A DNA stretch of 64,000 bases from Cepaea nemoralis (taxonomy: Eukaryota > Mollusca > Gastropoda > Stylommatophora > Helicidae): the NCBI GenBank assembly GCA_014155875.1, contig JACEFZ010021728.1:7501-71500 (forward strand), read 5' to 3'. The notes below the pieces were generated by a model that worked only from the letters and a program-made list of their open reading frames with translations, was not told the DNA's origin and did not search any database. The position numbers were made by a program, and so were the translations under genes. Of this stretch, positions 10,785 to 21,500 are shown piece after piece. Numbering within the stretch: position 1 is the stretch's first letter; each line of letters begins with the position of its first letter.

Positions 10785-13355
10785 TGTCAGAAGTCGGGGT
10801 GGCCACCGCCTAGATGAAAGTATTATTCACTGGCGAGCAACCCCAAATAGTCAGAAACTGACTAGGGACAAAATCTATATGGCTGAACTATAGATTAAGC
10901 CCTGAATATCCAACGTACAGCTCCAAGTGGCTCGTTACAAAATTGAAATGAACTGTGCTGAATATTCTCCAAGGAATAGGAAAGAGAAGGTTAGCTAGGA
11001 TAGATTTTTAAGTCTAAATTGAAGTGTAATTGACAACTATCCCAGTACCAGTTTTTCTCCCTGACTGCTCCCTTCCAAAAGGACAGAATGTTAGACGGGC
11101 CTGCGTGCCCAATTTGGTGTTTAAGTGAACCCCCACCAATGCACACACACAACACGTATGCACAATTGGAAATTAATATAATGACAGAACTATGAGTTAC
11201 AACACTACAACATTTATTTACTAATCATAATCATAGACATCTGATGGTTTTCAATATGATGATGATGAAATCATATAACATATTGTGATGAGAAACATTA
11301 CATAACTTTACTGTTACTTGAACTATCTGGATCTGTGGTCCAGATCCCCTCTCTCCAGTAAAAACAAAAAACAGCTTGCTGGTATTCTGACTCCTGTCAG
11401 TCCTGGCACTACCTAGTCATCACTCGTTCTTGAGATCTTAAACATAGGCGCTCTTTGTGAGAGCTTGAAGAAAGTCAAGAATGTGTTATATCTAGTTCTA
11501 CATCAGTACAATCCTAATTAGTACATACACACATATACAATGACCAGTCTGGCCAAGTTTATCTTCCAGCTCTACTGCGTTCACCATCCTCCTTCTCCCT
11601 ACTGTCTTTAGTCTGGGGCGGGCTTTTCAATTGTCTCACACGCCTGTAATTATTACATTTCTGCCGCCCCATGTCTATGTCGCTAATACAGAAATTCTGT
11701 GTCGTAAGCCGCTCCGTCCACAGTTGGTTTAGCAGATCACAGGGTTGGTAATGGTATTATAATAGTACCGGGTCATCCTGGCTTACAAGCCGTGACCAGT
11801 ACATGTGCCAGGTTTTCGTGAATTACCGTGAACGCACGCCCACAATACACTGAAAAGGTTTAGCACCATATACTCTATACCCATTGTGGATAATGTCTGT
11901 ACCATTCCACATCTGCTTCCAATGCAATCGATAGGCAAGGTGCCAATGCGCGCACCATAACATAACACTTCATATTGGTAGGTTGCATATGACAACTCAA
12001 TATATCAAACATCCAATACACATAAACATATTGATTAAACTAGACATAGTATGATACTTTAACATAATAGCATAATGCACTAGTTAGTTTGTATGTATAC
12101 GAAATGAGACGTATATACACAAAAAGAATATGTACGAAGCATAGTCCTAGCATCGTATATTCATATGAAGTTACAAATACATACATCCAACATATACTTA
12201 AACATTAGGCATATGAAAGTATTCCTACATATGAAATGCAAACAAGTTGTAGTAACATGATTATCTACAACGACTGAGAAACTAACAGGGTCCATAGAGT
12301 AACAGACATCTAACATGATAAATGAAAGTCAAAAGTCTGCCTCACAAAAGGTATAGTAAGAACAACTTGTATAGTAAGAAAAACCCTTATAGCAATATGA
12401 TATTGTACACAGAACTGAAGAATAATAGTGCACACTCCAGTAACCTACGACAATGATAGTTGCGATAACCTAGCTCAGATATAGACTGGAAATCAGTACA
12501 TACATCTAAAAGACTTAGATAGTTACTAAGAAATAACTTTCCTAGTGAAATCTAGCAACATCAGAATCATTCATATGACTACAAACATTGAGCTGGCTGC
12601 CTCGCCTGTTCTGAAGTCAAACATTTTCTAACATGACCAGAGCTAACAGCCTGTTTTATGCTGAGTCCAGCCGACAGTATTATCTCCCAGGAATTCCAGT
12701 CATAAATTCTTCTTTATCTCCCCCTGGCGTTAATTGCAATTCTAACTGCAAAACTTGCTATCACACCCTCAAGCATTCCTGCTTCAGTTTCAATAGCCAA
12801 CATTTACTTTGTGTGGCCAGTCTTGCTCTAATTGCCTTATCAGATCTGTTTCACACCTCCCTGAGTCTGCCAGTCTGAGTCTTATCAGTGATTTCACACC
12901 TTGCACCTCTAGTCTGTTTCAGATGGAGGTCAGCCATCGCGGTTGGGCGATTTCCTAGCTCTGCTTATCAGGTGCCATGTCAAAGGAACAATTAGGTTCT
13001 CAGGGTCAGCTGCCAGTTTACAACTCTGTTGGTAACCTGGTTTGCTTGCTTCATGTCTGGTGGGGTTTAATTACACACTCCACTGAGTCTGCCCTCCAGT
13101 GGGTGTAATTATCAGTTTGATATGTAACACATTGAAGCTGGACTGGCTGGGTAGCTTGACTGGTGTCAAAGTACACTTCTCAGATAGAAAGCCATTCCTG
13201 GTGATTTGTTTACTTGCAGGCTTTGCAAGCTTACGTCAAGATGGTATAGCCATGAATATAGAGAAAACAGTTTTGTTCGTCTGTTGATTCTCTACATGGC
13301 CCATCAAAAGTGAACCGAAAATTGTTCTGGGAAGTAAAGGCTGCATTTGATGACA
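10785..13355 (-). repeat. LTR of element 1 (5' LTR in element orientation)
   Basis: The 2571-bp copy runs from TGTCAGAAG to TGATGACA. It contains about 37 bp (11077-11113) missing from the other LTR, with GACGGGCCTGCGTGCCCAAT, a motif that also occurs in non-LTR tails at 43644 and 52625. Confidence 0.92.
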
Positions 13356-13649
13356 ATAATGCACAGTGGGAGCAAGTCGCCGCTGAACGTGTTGCATGGA
13401 GGGCAAAGATCAGAAATGGAATAATGACAAAGGAGAAAATTATTTGAGATAAGTCACACACCGAGCGTGTGAGGCGTAAGATGGTGCACGATGGTGGAAA
13501 TGACCATGTGTTCACATGCACACACTGTGAACGAACATTTACAGCGCGAATTGGCCTTATCAGTCCTATTCGCTACTGCCATAGGTAAACGTTATTATGC
13601 CTTTTTAAAGCACAAACTATCGTCTGTCAAGACGGCAAGGTGCCTATGA

Positions 13650-13650
<1 letters not shown>
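13356..13650 (+). mobile_element. LINE-A, C-terminal and 3' end part
   Basis: After one copy of ATAAT the LINE-A frame resumes (AQWEQVAAERVAWRAK). There is one stop near 13446, then a zinc-finger-like end (CTHCERTFTARIGL). The 3' UTR ends GTCAAGACGGCAAGGTGCC and passes into an AT microsatellite. The same 3' end, inverted, is at 55022-55085. Confidence 0.88.

Positions 13651-13715
<65 letters not shown>
13651..13715. repeat. AT microsatellite at LINE-A 3' end
   Basis: About 32 perfect TA dinucleotides directly follow the LINE-A 3' end. Confidence 0.97.
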
Positions 13716-13717
<2 letters not shown>

Positions 13718-13869
13718 ATGTGTTATTTAATTGTACCAGTGTATGTTTGTTGTACGAGGCGGCGGGGATCCAGTGGACACAGGCCACATGGACAGAGATC
13801 AAGTGGGCATAGACTGGGTGGACAGATCAAGTGGAGATACAAGATGTGAGGAGACCGAGGTATAACAAA

Positions 13870-14655
13870 GGACCCGTTACATGATAATAATGAGATCATT
13901 ATTTGGTGCTGTGCAGGGAATGGGCAGTGGGCCGCACTGAGTTGAAGTGCAACAGCTGATCCAGAGTAACACACATCAAGGTGACATAGTCATCTACACC
14001 GATGGGTCAGTGGTGAGAAACAGACGTAGTGGTTGGGGCTTATTGCAAAGGCTAATGGACGAGTCTTGAAAAAGGGGAGTCTGGCATATGAGACTACGAC
14101 CTCCAGCATGAGAATGGAGGTGAAGGCAGTAACAGCGGCATTCCGTTGGCTAGAGCAGACTACAGCAACACACGTTGTATTCATTATGGGTTCAAAGAGT
14201 ATGCTTAGTAAGGTGGAGAAAGGAATGTTTCGTGTGGAATGGCTATTGTCGCTTCAGGGGTCACAGATTGTGAGAATTGTATGGATAATTTGCCTTGGCC
14301 ATGCGGGGGTTCGGGGGGAATGAACAGGCTGATAGGCTAGTAGGGAATGTACCTCTTGGTAGGAGATTGCCTATGGACAGTGAGGGGGGGGGGGGGGTGG
14401 ACTTGCGCTTGAGGGAGCAGGTGGAGAAGGCAATAGATTGAGAACCCATATGTGGAAAGAATGAGATTGCGGGGGATAGGCAGGGGTTCTGGAAGAACCT
14501 CACAACTGAGAGGGAAGACCAGGAGAACTTTTAATCAGATAGCGGTGGGAACGATTAGTAGTGCGACTCTTCGCTGGCTGTTGAACGAGGGGACGGAGCA
14601 CGTATGGGAATGTCCTGAGTGCAGTGATGTCGGTTCTTAACTCAACTCAACTCTA
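13870..14655 (+). mobile_element. LINE-J fragment with RNase H domain, 5'-truncated
   Basis: The + strand encodes, across frameshifts, a type I RNase H module: IYTDGS (about 13991), MRMEVKAVTAAFRWLEQ (14109), MGSKSML where an Asp is expected, and GHAGVRG.NEQADRL. It matches the longer copy at 50780-51510 closely. The 3' end reads GGTTCTTAACTCAACTCAACTC. A run of G near 14385 and several frameshifts make it non-functional. Confidence 0.85.
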
Positions 14656-14879
14656 TTCACCATTTGATGCAAACAGGCAATACAACAGTGGCTTACAAAC
14701 ATGCTTAGATATAGAAGATATGAATGGAATCAGCATACAAGACGAATGCATGAAGAGATAAAAGAAACGACCCAGAAGACGTGAAGAAGGATGTATAAAA
14801 GACAAACCTGCCTTATATTAACCACGTCGTTTTGATCGCTGGAAATGACAGACGGTTACAGGAAATAATAGACAGCTGC

Positions 14880-15490
14880 AACAGTAAGTCGTCAGAATCG
14901 ACTTAATCTGAACAGCAGAAAAACAAAAGTAAGGTTATTACAAATAAATAGTGCATACCCAAATGTAACATTACAGTGAATGGAACCACTCTGAAACAAG
15001 TCAATATATTGAAGTATTTGGGTACTTTAATAACAGCAGATGGAAGATGTGGAATACCCCAAGCAAAGGCAGCATTGTTTATAAGATGAAGAAAATTCTC
15101 TGTAATTTATCTTTGCTAATCGAGGTGGGGGAAGGAGTTATTAAGAGTAGTGTTGGGTTTAACTTGATGTATGTAAACGAATCGTGGACATTTGAGGAAT
15201 GTAGTGGAGGATGTCGAGATGTGGTTTTACAGAAGAATGATGAGAAAACCATGGACAGATATAAAGAGCAATGAAGATATCATGAAAGACGTTAACTCAC
15301 AAAGAGAACTGGTTACTGGCATTAGAAGAGGACTGTCCATATTCTGTAGGCATCAGGAGAATGACAAGGGAAAAGCTGGAGTATGTCGTCGAAACGGAAA
15401 GATTGGAGGGGAAGAGAAGCAGGGGAAGACCAAGAGAGAAAATGCTGGACAGTGTGACATGGGAGAATCAGAAATAATTAGCAGTACAAA
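14880..15490 (+). mobile_element. LINE-B fragment, reverse transcriptase C-terminus
   Basis: It encodes remnants such as LNSRKTKV.., VNILKYLGTLITADGRCG and, after a frameshift, EMWFYRRMMRKPWTD..SNEDIM. These are the usual thumb and C-terminal signatures of LINE-B copies elsewhere in the window (26320, 40737, 48180, 49434). Stops and frame changes mark it as dead. Confidence 0.75.
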
Positions 15491-16109
15491 AGACAGAAGG
15501 CACCAACTGAATATTCCACAGCTGACCTCTAAAAGTGCGGAATATTCCACAGCTGTCCTGTAAAAGTGTTGACAAGTTAGAGAAATGCCACTAATGCCAC
15601 AAACTCAATGCAACCGCACCTCCCCGTGGCAGAGGACGGGGGAACAGCAACGATGTGGCTAACACAGGGACAGTCTATCTGGGTACATCTCTGGGGCGCC
15701 CTTTGCAGTCAGCAGGAGTCCCACAAAACAGGGTACTCACTTATCCGTATCCTGTTAACTTAAACGTTTGACTAAGGTTGCGAGCGTAATTTACAGGCAT
15801 GTGGACTACCACATTGTGCATTTCAAGAATCTTAACACGGAAGGCGATCAAAGATACCACCAGCTCCTATAGACACAATCACAAGCTGTTAAACACTATC
15901 TCAGTACAGACTACGTGTCCCATTAAAAACCAAAAAACATCCCAATACACTCACCAAACTTCTGTCTTGTTCTATGGTATATTTCCCGTATCCTTTTTAC
16001 AATTACCTTGACGATAATCAGTTAATTAGCATGTAGCAATGATGTTTGTATCCTTCCTATGCGTTTATAATGTATATACTGTTTTTGTTTAATATTAACC
16101 TAATTAGAG
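15491..16109. other. No gene seen
   Basis: Apart from a tandem pair of ATATTCCACAGCTG..CTCTAAAAGTG units near 15510-15565 (about 46 bp apart), nothing is recognisable here. Confidence 0.5.
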
Positions 16110-16280
16110 ATATCGAACCGGCAGCGATTCGAGCCGCGCTGGTAACTTACAGGGGTATGTGAGCCGGTCGCTCATAAAGCAATGGCAAACTACTGAGCGT
16201 AATCTTGCCTAGTACATCAACAGCAACTGAAAAATGCTGATGTTGACTGCAACGTCCTGTAAGGGATATGCACACACAAA
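16110..16280 (+). mobile_element. SINE-1 copy
   Basis: It begins around a degraded B-box (GATTCGAGCC). AGCAATGGCAAACTACTGAG, ATCTTGCC and the tail ATGCTGATGTTGACTGCAAC..GTCCTGTAAGGGATATGC follow, in the same order as in the other SINE-1 copies. Confidence 0.75.
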
Positions 16281-16869
16281 AATTAGAGATATGAATGAAC
16301 TATTATATGTACAGTTAGTTGCATGTCCATTAAAGGACGTTGCACTCAACGCAGAATTTACTGGCTGTTTAAGTTTAAGTTTAATTTTAATTCATTAATT
16401 TGTAATTGAAGCGTAAACGACAGACGCCTCGGACTACTGAAATTCAAGGCAAAACCATCTGCTTCTAAACTAGAGAGATTAGATGAGCAAAACATTGGAC
16501 GCACTTGTGTGAACAATTCGTAACCTTAGGAAAATAAATGTCGTTCGTTCATTTGTTCGCTCCATCTGTCTGTCTGCTTGTCTGTCTATCCGGGTGATTG
16601 TGTGTCGGCTGACTGCAATACTTCCCCTTCCCTATTCCAGTCCAACATTTTACGTAGACTCGTGTTTCCATAGCATCCGACAGCATGAATATGATTAGCT
16701 TGGCACTTTCTTATTCACAGATCGATGCGACTGACCGCTGGCCAGTCTGTCAGTTCAGCCATTTTCCAGATGACCGTATGTAATAATGAACAGAAATTCC
16801 CAGGGGAGTTTGGTCACTCAGAAATGTTTATGTTCCAGCCGTCACACAAATAATAAATGACATAGTATG

Positions 16870-17110
16870 TTCGTCTCACACTAAATAACGCATTCAATCA
16901 CTCAACAGAACTCACTCAGTTAGGCAATTGCCTACATCACTCACTCACTCATTCAATCACTGAACTGTCTACATAAATCACTCACTCGATCACGCAATTG
17001 TCTACAACACTCACTCAATCAATCACTCATTTAATCACTTAATTGTCTATGTCACTCACTCACCCAATCACTCAATTGTCTTCATCACTCACTCACTCAC
17101 TAAACTGACT
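16870..17110. repeat. CACT/CAAT-rich repeat
   Basis: Irregular iterations of CACTCACTCAATCACTCAATTGTC give an imperfect repeat of about 50 bp containing tetranucleotide runs. Short AAAGT repeats follow at 17160-17184. Confidence 0.8.
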
Positions 17111-17208
17111 TCTAACTATTAAAGTCAGTTGCTTATTACATTATTGCTGCATCTTTTAAAGTAAAGTAAAGTAAAGTAAAGTAAGGACCATGTTTCATGG
17201 TTTGAGGT

Positions 17209-17546
17209 AAGGGATGCAGAGGTGTTTCCAAGGCACCAGGGCCGGGTTATATACTGGCCAAGACCTATTGACGCGTCCTCGTCGAGCGTCCTGGGCAACA
17301 GGTCCTTTCGGGGTCCTGGCTGAGGTCAATAGGATCGCCAATTCCTCCGAAGTCGGAGAGTGTCTGCCTGTATGGCGAGGAACCACCAGTCTGCACACCA
17401 ATAAGCCAGACATGGGACAACGGATACTCACGCAAAACTCAGGTCCTGTATGACATCACACTGAAGTTGGACAACAGGATGCCTTCATCCGACATACAGG
17501 ACTTCGCGTTGGAGCTCAAGCCAATGAACACAAGCAAGCAAGCAAG
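17209..17546 (+). mobile_element. 338-bp non-LTR insertion with 13-bp target duplication
   Basis: CATGGTTTGAGGT occurs at 17196-17208 and again at 17547-17559, directly flanking the segment, and the segment ends in an AAGC tetranucleotide tail. These are signs of target-primed reverse transcription of a + strand RNA. The body matches none of the other families here. One frame ends in DFALELKPMNTS, which may be a LINE C-terminus; the family is unknown. Confidence 0.75.
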
Positions 17547-17639
17547 CATGGTTTGAGGTCTATTCTGTATAAGGTGCTAGCCTCATATTGTTACAGACCA
17601 ATGGGCAATCTAGGGCTGTTGTCAACAATATCATGTCTG

Positions 17640-18190
17640 GCGCCTTTACTGCCCCGTCTGTCCGTCCTTGGCTCAGCTACTCTGTCAGTTCTGTCTGTCT
17701 GCCATTTTGTCCGTCCTTGGCTCAGCTACTCTGTCAATTCTGTCTGTCTGCCATTTTGTCCGTCTTTGGCTCAGCTACTCTGTCAGTTCTGTCTGTCTGC
17801 CATTTTGTCCGTCTTTGGCTCAGCTACTCTGTCAGTTCTGTCTGTCTGCCATTTTGTCCGTCTTTGGCTCAGCTACTCTGTCAGTTCTGTCTGTCTGCCA
17901 TTTTGTCCGTCTTTGGCTCAGCTACTCTGTCAGTTCTGTTTGTCTGTCTGTCATTTTGTCCGTCCTTGGTTCAGCTACTCTGTCAGTTCTGATTGTCTGT
18001 CATTTCGTCCGTCATTTGTTCAGCTATTCTGTCAGTTCTGTTTGTCTGTCTGTCATTTTGTCCGTCCTTGGTTCAGCTACTCTGTCAGTTCTGTTTGTCT
18101 GTCATTTCGTCCGTCATTTGTTCAGCTATTCTGTCAGTTCTGTCTGTCTATCATTTTGTCCATCCGTCTGTAACTCCGTCTGTTAATCTG
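17640..18190. repeat. 49-bp minisatellite
   Basis: About ten to eleven copies of a 49-bp unit with GGCTCAGCTACTCTGTCAG and CTGTCTGTCTGCCATTTTG. Because 49 is one more than a multiple of three, successive units rotate the frame and all three frames stay open, giving Cys/Ser/Leu-rich ORFs that are artefacts. Degenerate CTGT-rich sequence continues to about 18470. Confidence 0.92.
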
Positions 18191-18504
18191 TCTGCCCGTT
18201 TATCTATCAGTATGCCTGACCTCCTGTTTATCTGTGTGTTTATCTTCCAGTGTATTCCTTCATCTGTTAGTCGGTCTGTGAGTCTGTTCTTCCGTCTTTC
18301 ATGATGTCCATGCGTTAGTCTGTTGGTCTGTAAGTTAGTTAGTAGAGTAATCTATTATTATGTCTGTCTGTCCACCCGTACTTCCGCTACGTTAGCCATC
18401 CGCTCCATTTCCATTCTGTCTTTCGGTCTGTCAGTGAATCTGTCCGCCCGTCTATCTGACACGAGGAGGAGCCAGTCGCATGTCAGGAATGTCAAGAAAT
18501 TGTA

Positions 18505-21500
18505 GAGTTAAGACTGCTAAGAGTTAAGACTGCTAAGAGTTAAGACTGCTAAGAGTTAAGACTGCTAAGAGTTAAGACAGCCAACAGTTAAGACAGACAA
18601 GAGTTAAGACAGCCAACAGTTAAGACAGCCAACAGTTAAGACAGCCAACAGTTAAGACAGTCAACAGTTAAGACAGCCAACAGTTAAGACAGCCAACAGT
18701 TAAGACAGACAACAGTTAAGACAGCCAACAGTTAAGACAGCCAACAGTTAAGACAGACAAGAGTTAAGACAGCCAACAGTTAAGACACCCACAGTTAAGA
18801 CAGCCAACAGTTAAGACAGCCAACAGTTAAGACAGCCAACAGTTAAGACAGCCAACAGTTAAGACAGCCAACAGTTAAGACTGCTAAGAGTTAAGACTGC
18901 TAAGAGTTAAGACTGCTAAGAGTTAAGACTGCTAAGAGTTAAGACAGCCAACAGTTAAGACAGCCAACAGTTACGACAGCCAACAGTTAAGACAGACAAG
19001 AGTTAAGACAGCCAACAGTTAAGACTGCCAAGAGTTAAGACTGCTAAGAGTTAAGACAGCCAACAGTTAAGACAGCCAACAGTTAAGACTGCTAAGAGTT
19101 AAGACAGCCAACAGTTAAGACAGACAAGAGTTAAGACAGCCAACAGTTAAGACTGCTAAGAGTTAAGACTGCTAAGAGTGACGACTGCCAATAGTTAAGA
19201 CTGCTAAGAGTTAAGACTGCTAAGAGTTAAGACAGCCAACAGTTAAGACAGCCAACAGTTAAGACAGCCAACATTTAAGACAGCCAACAGTTAAGACAGA
19301 CAAGAGTTAAGACAGCCAACAGTTATGACAAACAAGAGTTAAGACAGCCAACAGTTAAGACAGACAAGAGTTAAGACAGCCAACAGTTAAGACTGCCAAG
19401 AGTTAAGACTGCTAAGAGTTAAGACAGCAAACAGTTAAGACAGCCAACAGTTAAGACTGCTAAGATTTAAGACATCCAACAGTTAAGACAGACAAGAGTT
19501 AAGACAGTCAACAGTTAAGACTGCTAAGAGTTAAGACAGCCAACAGTTAAGACTGCTAAGAGTTAAGACTGCTAAGAGTTAAGACTGCCAAGAGTTAAGA
19601 CTGCTAAGAGTTAAGACTGCTAAGAGTTAAGACTGCTAAGAGTTAAGACTGCCAAGAGTTAAGACTGCTAAGAGTTAAGACTGCTAAGAGTTAAGACAGC
19701 CAACAGTTAAGACAGCCAACAGTTAAGACAGCCAACAGTTAAGACAGCCAACAGTTAAGACAGACAAGAGTTAAGACAGCCAACAGTTAAGACAGACAAT
19801 AGTTAAGACAGCCAACAGTTAAGACTGCCAAGAGTTAAGACTGCTAAGAGTTAAGACAGCCAAGAGTTAAGACAGACAAGAGTTAAGACAGCCAACAGTT
19901 AAGACAGCCAACAGTTAAGACAGACAAGAGTTAAGACAGCCAACAGTTAAGATCGCCAACAGTTAAGACAGCCAACAGTTAAGACAGACAAGAGTTAAGA
20001 CAGCCAACAGTTAAGACAGACAAGAGTTAAGACAGCCAAAAGTTAAACAGAGAAGAGTTAAGTCAGCAAACAGTTAAGACTGCCAAGAGTTAAGACTGCT
20101 AAGAGTTAAGACTGCTAAGAGTTAATACAGCCAACAGTTAAGACAGCCACCAGTTAAGACAGCCAACAGTTAAGACAGACTAGAGTTAAGACAGCCAACA
20201 GTTAAGACAGCCAACAGTTAAGACAGCCAACAGTTAAGACAGCCAACAGTTAAGACAGCCAACAGTTAAGACAGCCAACTGTTAAGACAGCCAACAGTTA
20301 AGACAGCCAACAGTTAAGACAGACAAGAGTTAAGACAGCCAACAGTTAAGACAGACAAGAGTTAAGACAGCCAACAGTTAAGACTGCTAAGAGTTAATAC
20401 AGCCAACAGTTAAGACAGACAAGAGTTAAGACAGCCAACAGTTAAGACAGCCAACATTTAAGACAGCCAACAGTTAAGACAGCCAACAGTTAAGACAGAC
20501 AAGAATTAACACAGACAAGAATTAAGACAGCCAACAGTTAAGACAGACAAGAGTTAAGACAGACAAGAGTTAAGACAGCCAACATTTAAGACAGACTAGA
20601 GTTAAGACAGCCAACAGTTAAGACAGCCAACAGTTAAGACAGCCAACAGTTAAGACAGCCAACAGTTAAGACAGCCAACAGTTAAGACAGCCAACAGTTA
20701 AGACAGCCAAAAGTTAAGACAGCCAACAGTTAAAACAGCCAACAGTTAAGACAGCCAACAGTTAAGACAGCCAAAAGTTAAGACAGCCAACAGTTAAAAC
20801 AGACAAGAGTTAAGACAGCTAACAGTTAAGACACCCACAGTTAAGACAGCCAACAGTTAAGACAGCCAACAGTTAAGACAGCCAACAGTTAAGACAGACA
20901 AGAGTTAAGACAGCCAACAGTTAAGACTGCTAAGAGTTAAGACTGCTAAGAGTTAAGACTGCCAAGAGTTAAGACTGCTAAGAGTTAAGACAGCCAACAG
21001 TTAAGACAGCCAACAGTTAAGACAGCCAACAGTTAAGACAGACAAGAGTTAAGACAGCCAACAGTTAAGACAGACAAGAGTTAAGACAGCCAACAGTTAA
21101 ACAGACAAGAGTTAAGTCAGCCAACAGTTAAGACTGCCAAGAGTTAAGACTGCTAAGAGTTAAGACTGCTAAGAGTTAAGACAGCCAACAGTTAAGACAG
21201 CCAACAGTTAAGACAGCCAACAGTTAAGACAGCCAACAGTTAAGACAGACAAGAGTTAAGACAGCTAACAGTTAAGACAGCCAACAGTTAAGACAGCCAA
21301 CAGTTAAGACAGAAAAGAGTTAAGACAGCCAACAGTTAAGACTGCCAAGAGTTAAGACTGCTAAGAGTTAAGACAGCCAACAGTTAAGACAGCCAACAGT
21401 TAAGACAGCCAACAGTTAAGACAGACAAGAGTTAAGACAGCAAACAGTTAAACAGACAAGAGTTAAGTCAGCCAACAGTTAAGACTGCCAAGAGTTAAGA

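Larger units (their letters stand above)
5516..13355 (-). mobile_element. LTR retrotransposon 1, Gag-only, about 7.84 kb
   Basis: Two direct repeats of about 2.55 kb, each starting TGTCA and ending TGACA, enclose 2.7 kb of internal DNA and are flanked by the duplication ATAAT. Orientation is minus: next to the right repeat lies a sequence that on the minus strand matches the 3' end of tRNA-Pro at all but one position, and next to the left repeat lies a polypurine stretch. Only Gag-like coding is visible inside. No protease, reverse transcriptase or integrase motifs were seen, so it must have used enzymes from another element. It sits inside LINE-A. Confidence 0.92.

Noticed and set aside
17553..18186. 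Cys/Ser/Leu-rich ORFs that could look like a secreted repeat protein
   Set aside because: Frame rotation in a 49-bp array; three overlapping frames are equally open.
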